Of a DNA stretch of 64,000 bases, positions 1 to 8,271 are shown piece after piece. The position numbers were made by a program, and so were the translations under genes. The stretch is taken from positions 186,001 to 250,000 of the forward strand of contig NZ_CABFKH010000002.1 in the NCBI RefSeq assembly GCF_901764975.1. Direction: 5' to 3'. Under the pieces are notes generated by a model, which ran no database searches, was not told where the DNA came from, and saw only the letters and a program-made list of their open reading frames with translations. The stretch is from Actinobacillus indolicus. GTDB taxonomy: Bacteria; Pseudomonadota; Gammaproteobacteria; Enterobacterales; Pasteurellaceae. Position 1 is the first letter of the stretch. Each line of letters starts with the position of its first letter.

Positions 1-1
1 T

Positions 2-835
2 GAAAAGCAACTTTCGCAATATTCTGCTCACAACACACCGCTTGTTGATGCCATGTCTTATGCGGTGTTACTGGGTGGCAAACGTGTCAGACCATTTTTA
101 ATCTATGCCACAGGCAAAATGCTCGGTGTTCCCCTAACACAACTTGACCATTCTGCTGCGGCGATGGAAGCCATTCATGCTTACTCCCTTGTGCATGATG
201 ACTTGCCAGCGATGGATAATGACACCTTACGCCGTGGCAAACCCACTTGCCATATCGCCTTTGATGAAGCCACCGCGATTCTTGCTGGAGATGCCTTACA
301 AAGTTTTGCCTTTGAACTCCTTGCTTTTGACCCAACATTAAACGCAGAACAAAAAGTAGCTCAAATGCAATGGCTCTCAAAATCTGCTGGTGCAAAAGGG
401 ATGTGCTTAGGTCAAAGCCTTGATTTGCAATCTGAAAACAAAGCAATCTCACTGAATGAATTAGAACTTATTCACCGCAATAAGACAGGCGCATTGATTT
501 TAGCGTCTGTAATGATGGGATTTAATCTTTCAAACTATGCCAATAACACCGACATTCAACAAAAATTAGTCGCATACGCGGAAGCCATCGGGTTGGCGTT
601 CCAAGTGCAAGATGATATTTTAGATGTCATTGGCAATAGTGACATCATCGGCAAAACGGTAGGTTCAGATCAAGCATTAGATAAAAGCACCTATCCTAAA
701 TTATTAGGCTTAGACGGTGCAAAACAGAAAGCAGAAAGTTTGTATCAAACTGCAATTGCGGCATTAGACAGTTTGCCATTTGATACTACTGCGCTCTCAG
801 CCTTAGCAGAGTTTATTGTTAAACGAGAAAGTTAA
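2..835 (+). CDS. ispA: Farnesyl diphosphate synthase, 5' end outside window
   Basis: Polyprenyl synthase that condenses dimethylallyl/geranyl diphosphate with isopentenyl diphosphate to give farnesyl diphosphate, the precursor of undecaprenyl and quinone side chains. The frame is open from base 2, and the residues before the first internal Met (NTPLVDAM) match the IspA N-terminus, so the Met at 53 is not the start and roughly 20 residues lie off the window. Visible motifs are LLGGKRVRP, the first Asp-rich motif in HDDLPAMDND and the second in QVQDDILDV. In relatives it lies between xseB and dxs; here no dxs follows, and a terminator separates it from convergent ftsH. An uptake-signal core lies inside the gene at 37-45. 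Confident call. Confidence 0.95.
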   Translation, partial: EKQLSQYSAHNTPLVDAMSYAVLLGGKRVRPFLIYATGKMLGVPLTQLDHSAAAMEAIHAYSLVHDDLPAMDNDTLRRGKPTCHIAFDEATAILAGDALQSFAFELLAFDPTLNAEQKVAQMQWLSKSAGAKGMCLGQSLDLQSENKAISLNELELIHRNKTGALILASVMMGFNLSNYANNTDIQQKLVAYAEAIGLAFQVQDDILDVIGNSDIIGKTVGSDQALDKSTYPKLLGLDGAKQKAESLYQTAIAALDSLPFDTTALSALAEFIVKRES

Positions 836-838
836 TCG

Positions 839-896
839 ACAAGCGGTGAGATATATCTGAAATTTTGCAAATTTCTAACACAATCTGACCGCTTGT
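839..896. repeat. Inverted pair of DNA uptake signals
   Basis: ACAAGCGGT at 839-847 faces ACCGCTTGT at 888-896, with AT-rich spacer including TTTTGCAAAT. This is the Apl-type uptake signal core of Pasteurellaceae in inverted orientation just after the ispA stop codon. Such pairs are often used as hairpins, but the spacing here is long and the next hairpin (903-942) looks like the working terminator. Confidence 0.7.
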
Positions 897-902
897 AAAG
901 AC

Positions 903-942
903 AAAAAACCGAGTCATTTTGATCTGACTCGGTTTTCTTTTT
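903..942. terminator. Bidirectional terminator between ispA and ftsH
   Basis: Perfect stem AACCGAGTCA / TGACTCGGTT around a short loop, with an A run on the left and a T run on the right, placed between two convergent genes. It can serve both ispA (plus) and ftsH (minus). Confidence 0.85.
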
Positions 943-953
943 AGATAAACAGC

Positions 954-2894
954 TTATTTATTTTCCGCTTCGCTCTGTGCAACAGAATCCCCTAAGTTTT
1001 GATCTTCTGCTACCGTTGGTTTGTCTTCTGGCTTCGCTTCAGAAGGCGGTGTTGTTGGATTGTTATCGTTACTGCTTGAATCATTCCAACCTGCTGGCTC
1101 ACCCACTGGTTTACGCTCCATCAAGTTTTTAATTTGCGGAACATCGATCGTTTCATACTTCATCAACGCATCTTTCATCGCGTGTAAGATATCCATATTG
1201 TCTGTTAATACTTGTCTTGCACGCTCATAGTTACGGTCAATAATCTTACGCACTTCTTCATCAATCAGCTTCGCCGTTGCTTCTGATACAACACGTGGTG
1301 CGCCAAAACCTTCTTCCTCTTTATAGAGAATCGGTCCGAGATTTTCGGAGAAGCCCCATTCTGTCACCATACGACGAGCAATGTTTGATGCCACTTGAAT
1401 ATCGCTTGAAGCACCCGTTGAGATATTTTCTTTACCGTAAATTAACTCTTCCGCTAAACGACCACCATAGGTACTCGCTAATTTGCCTTCCAGTTGTTTT
1501 TGGCTAATGCTGACTTTATCCCCTTCTGGTAAGAAGAATGTCACACCTAAAGCACGTCCGCGTGGAATAATCGTCACCTTATGCACTGGATCGTGTTCTG
1601 GCATTAAATAACCAACAATTGCATGGCCTGCTTCATGATATGCCGTTGAGATTTTTTGCTCTTCAGTCATAATCATTGAACGACGCTCTGGTCCCATGTT
1701 GATTTTGTCTTTTGCTTTTTCAAAATCATTCATGGTGACAACTCGTTGATTTGCTCGTGCAGAGAAAAGTGCAGCTTCATTGACTAAGTTTGCCAATTCT
1801 GCACCCGAATACCCAGGTGTGCCACGTGCAATAATCATTGGATCAACATCTGGTGCAAGCGGTACTTTTTTCATGTGAACTTTCAAAATTTGCTCACGAC
1901 CTTTCACATCCGGTAAACCGACCATAACTTGACGGTCAAAACGTCCTGGACGAGTTAAAGCGTTGTCTAATACATCCGCACGGTTAGTTGCCGCAATGAT
2001 AATGATCCCTTCACTGCCTTCAAAACCGTCCATTTCCACAAGCATTTGGTTTAAGGTTTGCTCACGTTCATCATGACCACCGCTAAAACCAGCACCACCA
2101 CGCTTACGACCAACCGCATCAATCTCATCAATAAAGATAATACAAGGGGCATTTTTCTTCGCTTGATCGAAGAGATCACGCACACGAGAAGCACCTACGC
2201 CCACGAACATTTCAACGAAATCAGAACCTGCCATAGTAAAGAATGGTACATTCGCTTCACCAGCAATCGCTTTGGCTAATAAGGTTTTACCCGTTCCTGG
2301 TGGACCAACCATTAAAATACCTTTTGGAATACGTCCGCCTAATTTTTGGAATTTGCTTGGATCACGTAAGAAATCAACCACTTCAGCCACTTCTTCTTTT
2401 GCTTCATCACAACCTGCAACATCGCTGAAACGTGTTTTGATTTGATCTGGTGCGATCATCTTCGCTTTGCTCTTACCAAAGCCCATCGCCCCACGACCAC
2501 CGCCACCTTGCATTTGGCGCATATAGAATACCCAGAACCCGATAAGGATAATCATCGGGAACCAAGAAATTAAAATTTGGGATAATAAACCACGACGCTC
2601 AGCCGGCTCACCAATGACTGTCACATTTTTATTTAACAAATCATTTAATAAATCACGGTCATACATCGGCATTACCGTTTGATATTCCCCACCCATCACT
2701 TTTTTAACGGTAATGGTTTCATCATTACTTTTGAAATTCACTTCTTTTAATTGATTTTGTTTTAAATCATTAATAAAAGTCGAATAGTCAACGGTATTGG
2801 TGTTACCAAAATTGGTATTAAAGCCTTGGAATGCCGTCATCAACGTAATACCGATCACAACCCAAAGCAAAATATTTTTAAACATATCGTTCAA
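954..2894 (-). CDS. ftsH: ATP-dependent zinc metalloprotease FtsH
   Basis: Membrane-anchored AAA+ protease that degrades regulatory and misassembled membrane proteins (in enterobacteria LpxC, RpoH, SecY). Two N-terminal membrane segments lie at about residues 7-23 and 106-125. The Walker A GPPGTGKT is at 197-204, Walker B IIFIDE at 252-257, and the zinc site HEAGH at 420-424. Length 646 aa is normal, and the acidic Gln/Asn/Pro-rich tail is typical. The start is most likely TTG: an AGAGG ribosome site lies about 8 bases before it, while the first ATG (three codons on, MFKNILL) is too far away. It lies 65 bp downstream of rlmE on the same strand, the classic rlmE-ftsH pair. Confidence 0.97.
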   Translation of the reverse strand: MNDMFKNILLWVVIGITLMTAFQGFNTNFGNTNTVDYSTFINDLKQNQLKEVNFKSNDETITVKKVMGGEYQTVMPMYDRDLLNDLLNKNVTVIGEPAERRGLLSQILISWFPMIILIGFWVFYMRQMQGGGGRGAMGFGKSKAKMIAPDQIKTRFSDVAGCDEAKEEVAEVVDFLRDPSKFQKLGGRIPKGILMVGPPGTGKTLLAKAIAGEANVPFFTMAGSDFVEMFVGVGASRVRDLFDQAKKNAPCIIFIDEIDAVGRKRGGAGFSGGHDEREQTLNQMLVEMDGFEGSEGIIIIAATNRADVLDNALTRPGRFDRQVMVGLPDVKGREQILKVHMKKVPLAPDVDPMIIARGTPGYSGAELANLVNEAALFSARANQRVVTMNDFEKAKDKINMGPERRSMIMTEEQKISTAYHEAGHAIVGYLMPEHDPVHKVTIIPRGRALGVTFFLPEGDKVSISQKQLEGKLASTYGGRLAEELIYGKENISTGASSDIQVASNIARRMVTEWGFSENLGPILYKEEEGFGAPRVVSEATAKLIDEEVRKIIDRNYERARQVLTDNMDILHAMKDALMKYETIDVPQIKNLMERKPVGEPAGWNDSSSNDNNPTTPPSEAKPEDKPTVAEDQNLGDSVAQSEAENK

Positions 2895-2959
2895 GGCGAT
2901 TACCTCTTTTTATTAAAAAAACCTGTCAAGATTACTATAATTTCACGGGATACGCTACA

Positions 2960-3586
2960 TTATCCTTTGTAGCCTGTCGCCACAATATAAACTTCACGAG
3001 AACGATCTCGAGAAGCTTCCGGTTTACGTACTTTAACTACGTTGAAAAGCGAACGAATTTCACGCAAGTACTCATCAAATCCTTCCCCTTGGAATACTTT
3101 GACAACAAAGCTACCTTTTGGTGCCAATACTTGACGACACATATCTAACGCTAATTCAACTAAATACATCGCACGCGGAATATCCACAGAAGGCATACCA
3201 CTGAAATTCGGTGCCATATCGGACATCACCACATCAACTTTGCCTTCACCAACTCGCTCCAATAACGCATTTAATACACTTTCTTCACGGAAATCCCCTT
3301 GTAAGAAATCCACCCCCACAATTGGGTTCATATCCAAAATATCGCACGCAATGACACGCCCAGAGCTACCAATCTGCGTGACTACATATTGTGACCATCC
3401 GCCTGGTGCTGCCCCTAAATCCACCACTGTCATACCGTGTTTAAACAAGCGGTCAGATTGTTGAATTTCATCTAATTTAAAATAGGCACGGGAACGAAGC
3501 TTCTGCTTGTGTGCCTTTTGAACGAATTGATCTTTAAAATGTTCTGCAAGCCAACGAGATGAACTTGCACTGCGTTTTCTACCCAT
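2960..3586 (-). CDS. rlmE: 23S rRNA (uridine-2'-O) methyltransferase RlmE
   Basis: Heat-shock methyltransferase (FtsJ/RrmJ) that modifies U2552 of 23S rRNA in the assembled 50S subunit using S-adenosylmethionine. The SAM motif [10 protein letters not shown] is at 56-65. The catalytic set K37, D123 (in SDMAP), K163 and E198 matches the K-D-K-E tetrad of the E. coli enzyme with a one-residue offset. Length 208 aa is standard. It is the first gene of the rlmE-ftsH unit and is preceded by a good promoter at 3619-3646. An uptake signal lies in the coding sequence at 3445-3453. Confidence 0.97.
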   Translation of the reverse strand: MGRKRSASSSRWLAEHFKDQFVQKAHKQKLRSRAYFKLDEIQQSDRLFKHGMTVVDLGAAPGGWSQYVVTQIGSSGRVIACDILDMNPIVGVDFLQGDFREESVLNALLERVGEGKVDVVMSDMAPNFSGMPSVDIPRAMYLVELALDMCRQVLAPKGSFVVKVFQGEGFDEYLREIRSLFNVVKVRKPEASRDRSREVYIVATGYKG

Positions 3587-3618
3587 TATCTACTCTAATT
3601 ACCTAAAAATTGCCGTCT

Positions 3619-3646
3619 ATAATAAGGGTGAAATAGCTGATTTCAA
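3619..3646 (-). promoter_or_regulatory. Promoter of rlmE-ftsH
   Basis: On the minus strand, TTGAAA (-35, 3641-3646) is separated by 16 bp from TATTAT (-10, 3619-3624), about 33 bp before the rlmE start. Close to the sigma-70 consensus; no heat-shock promoter is evident. Confidence 0.6.
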
Positions 3647-3717
3647 GGGAAAAGTTAAAATTTTGTAGAGAGATTTTCATATTTTGCAAAAAACAGCTCG
3701 GATCTGACCGCTTGTAT

Positions 3718-3747
3718 TTGCTCGATACCGTAATTTTTCGTTATAAT
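3718..3747 (+). promoter_or_regulatory. Probable fabI promoter
   Basis: A perfect TATAAT lies at 3742-3747. Upstream TTGCTC (3718-3723) gives an 18-bp spacer but a weak -35. The leader to the fabI ATG is about 45 bases and includes the ribosome site AGAGGACAG. Confidence 0.5.
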
Positions 3748-3800
3748 CGCCAAAATTTTTGCCATTTTGGCATCTTTTTATTTAAACAGAGGACAGATTT

Positions 3801-4589
3801 ATGGGCTTTTTAGCTGGAAAACGTATTTTAGTAACAGGTTTAGCAAGCAACCGTTCGATTGCTTACGGTATTGCAAAAGCAATGAAAGCACAAGGTGCAG
3901 AATTAGCCTTTACCTATTTAAACGACAAACTTCAACCACGTGTTGAAGAGTTTGCCAAAGAGTTTGGTTCAGATATCGTATTACCATTAGATGTAGCAAC
4001 AGATGAAAGCATCACAAACTGCTTTGCAGAATTAAGCAAAAAATGGGAAAAATTTGACGGTTTTGTTCACGCCATCGCCTTTGCACCGGGTGATCAATTA
4101 GATGGTGACTATGTCAATGCTGCAACCCGTGAAGGTTACCGCATTGCCCACGACATCAGTGCATACAGCTTCGTGGCAATGGCACAAGCAGCTCGTCCAT
4201 TCTTAAACAAAGATGCTGCATTATTAACCCTTTCTTATTTAGGAGCAGAACGTGCTATCCCTAACTACAACGTTATGTGTTTAGCCAAAGCATCTCTTGA
4301 AGCCGCAACTCGCGTAATGGCAGCGGATTTAGGTAAAGAAGGTATCCGTGTTAATGCGATCTCTGCAGGTCCAATCCGTACACTTGCTGCATCAGGCATC
4401 AAAAACTTCAAGAAAATGCTTGCAGCATTCGAACAAACCGCAGCATTACGCCGTACCGTAACAATTGAAGATGTGGGTAACTCAGCTGCATTCTTATGTT
4501 CTGATCTTGCTTCAGGCGTAACAGGTGAAGTGTTACACGTGGATGCAGGCTTTAGCATTACTGCAATGGGTGAGTTAGGCGAAGAGTAA
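3801..4589 (+). CDS. fabI: Enoyl-[acyl-carrier-protein] reductase (NADH) FabI
   Basis: Catalyses the last reductive step of type II fatty-acid elongation, trans-2-enoyl-ACP to acyl-ACP. It is a short-chain dehydrogenase fold with the nucleotide-binding segment [13 protein letters not shown] near the N-terminus and catalytic Y146, Y156 and K163 at the same numbers as in E. coli. Length 262 aa is normal. Residue 93, the Gly that contacts triclosan in E. coli, is Ala here ([10 protein letters not shown] at 91-100), and residue 160 is Cys instead of Gly. An AGAGGACAG ribosome site precedes the ATG, and a terminator-like hairpin follows. Confidence 0.97.
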   Translation: MGFLAGKRILVTGLASNRSIAYGIAKAMKAQGAELAFTYLNDKLQPRVEEFAKEFGSDIVLPLDVATDESITNCFAELSKKWEKFDGFVHAIAFAPGDQLDGDYVNAATREGYRIAHDISAYSFVAMAQAARPFLNKDAALLTLSYLGAERAIPNYNVMCLAKASLEAATRVMAADLGKEGIRVNAISAGPIRTLAASGIKNFKKMLAAFEQTAALRRTVTIEDVGNSAAFLCSDLASGVTGEVLHVDAGFSITAMGELGEE

Positions 4590-4619
4590 TTCGTCGAAAG
4601 ACCATTTTCATCTACGAAT

Positions 4620-4644
4620 AAGGGCGGGGTTTTCCTGCCTTTTT
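4620..4644 (+). terminator. Probable fabI terminator
   Basis: AAGGGCGGGG / CCTGCCTT can pair with one bulge and one wobble around a TTTT loop, followed by TTTTT. Imperfect but correctly placed 30 bp after the fabI stop. Confidence 0.5.
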
Positions 4645-4665
4645 GCCTTTAAGAGACGATTTGGA

Positions 4666-5328
4666 ATGACAAACGAACAAAAAAAAGCCTTATTCGGTTC
4701 AACAAGAATGCACTCTGAACTGGTTTATAATATGACTAAATTAGAGGGTAATCCTTATACTTATAGCGAAGTGAAAACATTGCTAGACGGTATCACCGTA
4801 GGCGGTCGTAAACTCTCCGATCAAGAACAAGTTCTGCGAGTTTCTCATGCGTGGGAAGAGTTACGTTCACAAATCTCTCAAAATACCTTTACACTGACCA
4901 AAGAAAATTTCATTCATTTCAATCAAATTGTAGCAGAAAATGAAGCCTTAATGGTCGGAAGTTTCCGAACAGAGCAAGTTTATATCGCAGGCGTTGAAAA
5001 ATATACGCCACCAAAAGCGGAATATTTAGATGATATTTTTACCCAAATGCTCAATGATTTTCATCAGCTTGATTTAAACACTCACGACAAAGCCTTTTGG
5101 CTTTTCTTGCAATGTGCCAGACATCAATTTTTCTATGATGGAAATAAGCGTACCGCACAATTGATGATGAACGGTTTCTTACTCACAAACGGCTTAGCCG
5201 TTGTAAGTATCCCTGCTCGTTTAAAGCGTAGCTATGATCGTAAAATGACTCGATTTTACGATACCAATAAAATGGAACCGATGATGAACTTTTTACGCAA
5301 ACTGGCAGCGAGCGGACGATATGAGTAA
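4666..5328 (+). CDS. Fic-fold protein with altered catalytic motif
   Basis: 220 aa of the Fic/DOC family, whose active members transfer AMP or related groups to target proteins. The family segment LEGNPYTYSEVKTLL (about 26-40), which sits by the inhibitory helix in many Fic proteins, is present. The central motif reads QFFYDGNKRTAQ (154-165). Against the consensus HxFx(D/E)GNxRxxR the catalytic His is Gln and the last Arg is Gln, with a His one residue earlier (H153). D158, G159, N160 and R162 are kept. Catalysis may be lost or changed. It has no promoter distinct from fabI that I can see and a weak ribosome site. It lies in an accessory islet next to a toxin-antitoxin pair. The fold is confident, the activity unknown. 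Confidence 0.85.
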   Translation: MTNEQKKALFGSTRMHSELVYNMTKLEGNPYTYSEVKTLLDGITVGGRKLSDQEQVLRVSHAWEELRSQISQNTFTLTKENFIHFNQIVAENEALMVGSFRTEQVYIAGVEKYTPPKAEYLDDIFTQMLNDFHQLDLNTHDKAFWLFLQCARHQFFYDGNKRTAQLMMNGFLLTNGLAVVSIPARLKRSYDRKMTRFYDTNKMEPMMNFLRKLAASGRYE

Positions 5329-5384
5329 GGTGTCGTTAGCAAACCACTTGCAAAAAATCATCAAATCCTACCGCTTGCAAAATC

Positions 5385-5681
5385 CTATAAGTTCTGAAGC
5401 ACTGGAACAAGATTAGGCTGTTGCTCAATAATCGCAAGCAATTTCCGTGCCGCACCATTTGGGGTTCGTCTGCCGATTTCCCACGACTGTACAAGGTTTT
5501 GGCTTACCCCTAACAAGGAAGCAAATTCTGCTTGTTTCATTTGGTGTTGGGTTCTAATCGCTTTAACATTCGGGATTTTATGGATATGAATACGATGTGA
5601 TGGTACTTCTATCTCGCCTTTTTCAATGGCGACCATTTCTTCTAAACCTTGAATAAGGCGATCAAATAATTTCTTTTCCAT
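5385..5681 (-). CDS. Xre-family antitoxin (NadS/HigA type)
   Basis: 98-aa DNA-binding protein with a helix-turn-helix at about residues 50-69 (MKQAEFASLLGVSQNLVQSW), followed by the GRRTPNGAARKLL segment typical of antitoxins paired with RelE/HigB-like toxins. It lies downstream of the toxin and overlaps its 3' end by 20 bp, implying translational coupling. Expected to neutralise the toxin and repress the shared promoter. Toxin-first order is typical of the HigBA class. Confidence 0.85.
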   Translation of the reverse strand: MEKKLFDRLIQGLEEMVAIEKGEIEVPSHRIHIHKIPNVKAIRTQHQMKQAEFASLLGVSQNLVQSWEIGRRTPNGAARKLLAIIEQQPNLVPVLQNL

Positions 5682-6027
5682 TATTTTCTCCTGTTAATTT
5701 AGCTACAACGGTACGCATTATCGCTTTTTCTTTTTCGTTCAAATTATCTTTTTCACTTTTGCTATACATCGTAATAAGGTAAATTCTACCCTTAGTACTC
5801 CATACATAATAAATAACACGAACACCACCGCTTTTGCCCTTGTTATTGCTTTCTAATTTCCAGCGAATTTTTTGGCAACCACCCGTATTCTGAATAAAAT
5901 CGCCTAATTCGTGAGATTCCAATAAATAAGCCTGAAATTTCTGATATTCATCATCAGACATTAATGCTTTTCGGTCTTCTTCAAAGATTTTGGTTTCAAT
6001 AAAAGTAAGATATTCTTCTGTTTCCAT
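5662..6027 (-). CDS. RelE/HigB-type toxin
   Basis: 121-aa protein with the RelE/ParE-superfamily pattern: GGCQKIRWKLE (about 49-59), then GKSGGVRVIYYV (64-75), then IYLITMYSKSEKDNL (82-96). Family members are usually ribosome-dependent mRNA interferases, though some act on gyrase. It is transcribed first in a two-gene operon with the Xre antitoxin. The promoter at 6040-6068 overlaps a palindrome, consistent with autoregulation. The activity is inferred from family membership only. Confidence 0.85.
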   Translation of the reverse strand: METEEYLTFIETKIFEEDRKALMSDDEYQKFQAYLLESHELGDFIQNTGGCQKIRWKLESNNKGKSGGVRVIYYVWSTKGRIYLITMYSKSEKDNLNEKEKAIMRTVVAKLTGENNGKEII

Positions 6028-6039
6028 TCAAACAACCTT

Positions 6040-6068
6040 AGTATAACGTACACAGTACAACTTTTCAG
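6040..6068 (-). promoter_or_regulatory. Toxin-antitoxin promoter with operator palindrome
   Basis: On the minus strand, CTGAAA (6063-6068) and TATACT (6040-6045) are 17 bp apart. The spacer holds the perfect palindrome GTAC-ACA-GTAC (6048-6058), a natural place for the Xre antitoxin to bind and block RNA polymerase. Confidence 0.6.
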
Positions 6069-6071
6069 CTA

Positions 6072-6093
6072 TTTTATAGCCTAAGCTATAAAA
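6072..6093. promoter_or_regulatory. Perfect 9-bp inverted repeat
   Basis: TTTTATAGC-CTAA-GCTATAAAA lies directly upstream of the toxin promoter. It could be a second operator for the divergent genes; no gene end is nearby, so a terminator role is unlikely. Confidence 0.55.
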
Positions 6094-6118
6094 ATATTTT
6101 GGCTAGCTTGCTTTGTTA

Positions 6119-6142
6119 TTTTTTCGATAGCGATCGAAAAAA
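6119..6142. promoter_or_regulatory. Perfect 10-bp inverted repeat upstream of the rnb promoter
   Basis: TTTTTTCGAT-AGCG-ATCGAAAAAA. It has a U-tract on both strands, so it resembles a bidirectional terminator, yet it sits between two divergent genes where nothing needs terminating. It may insulate the two promoters, end a short unrecognised transcript, or be an operator. Confidence 0.55.
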
Positions 6143-6154
6143 TCATAAATTTCT

Positions 6155-6183
6155 CGGACAGATAGCCTTAAATCCGCTATAAT
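6155..6183 (+). promoter_or_regulatory. rnb promoter
   Basis: TATAAT at 6178-6183 with CGGACA at 6155-6160 (4 of 6 matches to TTGACA), 17-bp spacer. The predicted start near 6190 would place the hairpin at 6197-6213 at the very 5' end of the mRNA. Confidence 0.65.
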
Positions 6184-6196
6184 TTTTCAGTTATAT

Positions 6197-6226
6197 CGGT
6201 GCATTACGCACCGCTTTTTATTTTTA
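6197..6226 (+). promoter_or_regulatory. Terminator-like hairpin in the rnb leader
   Basis: CGGTGC-ATTAC-GCACCG is followed by CTTTTTATTTTTATC and lies between the -10 box and the rnb ATG at 6242. It looks like an intrinsic terminator or attenuator; it could instead be a 5' stability stem. No leader peptide or antiterminator partner is obvious. Confidence 0.5.
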
Positions 6227-6241
6227 TCAACACGAAAAACT

Positions 6242-8221
6242 ATGTTCCAAAATAACCCCCTATTAGCTCAATTAAAACAACAGATTGAAGCAAGCAAAGA
6301 ATATGTTGAAGGCGTTGTGAAAACGTCAGATAAAAGTTATGGCTTTTTAGAATGTGAGAAAAATAGCTATTTCATTCCCCCAGCAGAAATGAAAAAAGTG
6401 ATGCACGGCGACAAAGTCAAAGCCGTTGTAAAGCGTGACGGAGATAAAGAGCAAGTTGAAATTGACTCGTTATTAGAGCCAATGTTAGAACGTTTTATCG
6501 CTCAAGTGCGTTTTAACAAAGATGGGAAATTGCAATTAGCCGTTGATCACCCAAGTATCAATAATTTTATTCCAGCCAATACGCAGAAAAAAGTGACAGA
6601 AACCCTTGAAAATGGGGACTGGGTGGTGGCACAGTTGAAAACACACCCTCTGCGTGATGATCGCTTTTTCTTTGCTCAAGTCACTCAATTTATCTGCAAA
6701 GCGGACGATAATTTCGCTCCGTGGTGGGTAACATTAGCTCGCCACGAACAGCCTCGTGAACCCGTTGCGAATGAAAAAAGCTATGCACTACACGATCAGA
6801 TTGAGCGAGAAGATCTCACTCATCTCTATTTTACAACTATTGACAGTGCCAGCACGAAAGACATGGACGATGCGTTATATGTTGAGCCGATTAGCGAAAA
6901 CGGGACGCAAACAGGCTGGCGTTTAGTGGTTGCGATTGCCGATCCAACCGCTTACATTCCTGAGCAATCCGCGATTGAAAAAGCGGCTCGCCAACGCTGT
7001 TTCACCAACTACCTCCCAGGTTTTAACATTCCGATGTTGCCACGAGAGCTGTCTGATAATCTTTGCTCTCTCGTGCCGAATGAAAAACGCCCGGCGTTAG
7101 TCGGCTATATTGAAACGGATTTAAGCGGTAATGTAGTGGGTGAAGTTCGCTTCGTGTCAGCTTGGGTCGAATCTAAAGCGCGTTTGGTCTATGATGAAGT
7201 GTCTGATTATCTCGAAAAAGTCGAAAACCACTGGACACCAGACTGTGATGAAACCGCACAACAAATCGACTGGTTACACCAATTTACTCTTGCTCGTATT
7301 GACTGGCGTAGCAAAAATGCACTGCTATTTAAAGAACAAGGCGATTACAGCTTTGAGTTAGCTGAAGACGGTGCGGTCAAAGCGATTCATATTGACTATC
7401 GCCGTATCGCTAACCAAATGATTGAAGAATCAATGATTATCGCCAACATCTGTGCAGCACAGTTTTTAGATAAATATGCACACACAGGCGTATTTAATAC
7501 ACACTCAGGTTTTGATAGTAAAAATCTAGAGCCCGCTCGTAAATTCTTACTGGATACCCTTGCCAATGACGAAAATCGTGAGAGTTTATCTGAACGTTAC
7601 GCCCCTGAACGCTTAAGTACCCTTGAAGGCTATTGCGAAATGCGTCGTGATATTGAGCAATTCCCTGAAAACTTCCTAGAAATGCGTTTACGTCGCTATT
7701 TAACCTTTGCTGAATTTAAAGCAACCTCAGCTCCGCATTTAGGCTTAGGTATCAGCCATTATGCGACTTGGACATCACCAATTCGTAAATATGGCGATAT
7801 GGTTAATCATCGTTTAATTAAACAAGTTCTTGCAAATCAAACGGCAAAACCTGTCGAAGAAACTGTTTTAGCTCGCTTACAAGAAGCTCGTAAGCAAAAC
7901 CGTCTTGTTGAACGTGATATTGCCGACTGGCTTTATGCCCGTTATCTTGCGCCGATGGTAGAACAAAACGTAGAGTTTGACGGCGAAATCCACGATGTTT
8001 CTCGTGGTGGCTTACGTGTTAAAGTTATTGAAAATGGGGCTTCGGTTTTTGTTCCATTCTCAACCCTGCATAATAACAAAGAAGAAATGTTATTTAGCCC
8101 AGAAGAGATTGCACTCTACATCAAAGGCGAGAAAGCTTACCAAATCGGGCAAGCGGTGAAAGTGAAGCTTAAAGAAGTTCGTGTAGAAACACGATCGATT
8201 GTGGGTGAATTACTTATCTAA
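6242..8221 (+). CDS. rnb: Exoribonuclease II
   Basis: Processive 3'-to-5' hydrolytic exoribonuclease that degrades single-stranded mRNA. Order of domains: two cold-shock-like domains (about 20-170), RNB catalytic domain, S1 domain near the C-terminus (EFDGEIHDVSRGGLRV). The catalytic acids D201, D207, D209 and D210 in DSASTKDMDDALYV have exactly the numbering of E. coli RNase II. Length 659 aa compared with 644 in E. coli. The ribosome site before the ATG is weak, and the leader carries a terminator-like hairpin, suggesting controlled expression. In Haemophilus, to my memory, rnb neighbours fabI directly, so the Fic/toxin genes look inserted. Confidence 0.96.
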   Translation: MFQNNPLLAQLKQQIEASKEYVEGVVKTSDKSYGFLECEKNSYFIPPAEMKKVMHGDKVKAVVKRDGDKEQVEIDSLLEPMLERFIAQVRFNKDGKLQLAVDHPSINNFIPANTQKKVTETLENGDWVVAQLKTHPLRDDRFFFAQVTQFICKADDNFAPWWVTLARHEQPREPVANEKSYALHDQIEREDLTHLYFTTIDSASTKDMDDALYVEPISENGTQTGWRLVVAIADPTAYIPEQSAIEKAARQRCFTNYLPGFNIPMLPRELSDNLCSLVPNEKRPALVGYIETDLSGNVVGEVRFVSAWVESKARLVYDEVSDYLEKVENHWTPDCDETAQQIDWLHQFTLARIDWRSKNALLFKEQGDYSFELAEDGAVKAIHIDYRRIANQMIEESMIIANICAAQFLDKYAHTGVFNTHSGFDSKNLEPARKFLLDTLANDENRESLSERYAPERLSTLEGYCEMRRDIEQFPENFLEMRLRRYLTFAEFKATSAPHLGLGISHYATWTSPIRKYGDMVNHRLIKQVLANQTAKPVEETVLARLQEARKQNRLVERDIADWLYARYLAPMVEQNVEFDGEIHDVSRGGLRVKVIENGASVFVPFSTLHNNKEEMLFSPEEIALYIKGEKAYQIGQAVKVKLKEVRVETRSIVGELLI

Positions 8222-8231
8222 CATATCAACT

Positions 8232-8262
8232 AAAAAAGCAGGGCTATGCCCTGCTTTTATTT
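8232..8262. terminator. Bidirectional terminator between rnb and mukB
   Basis: Perfect stem AAAAGCAGGGC-TAT-GCCCTGCTTTT between convergent stop codons, with A and T runs on both sides. Confidence 0.9.
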
Positions 8263-8271
8263 TGGTTCAAA

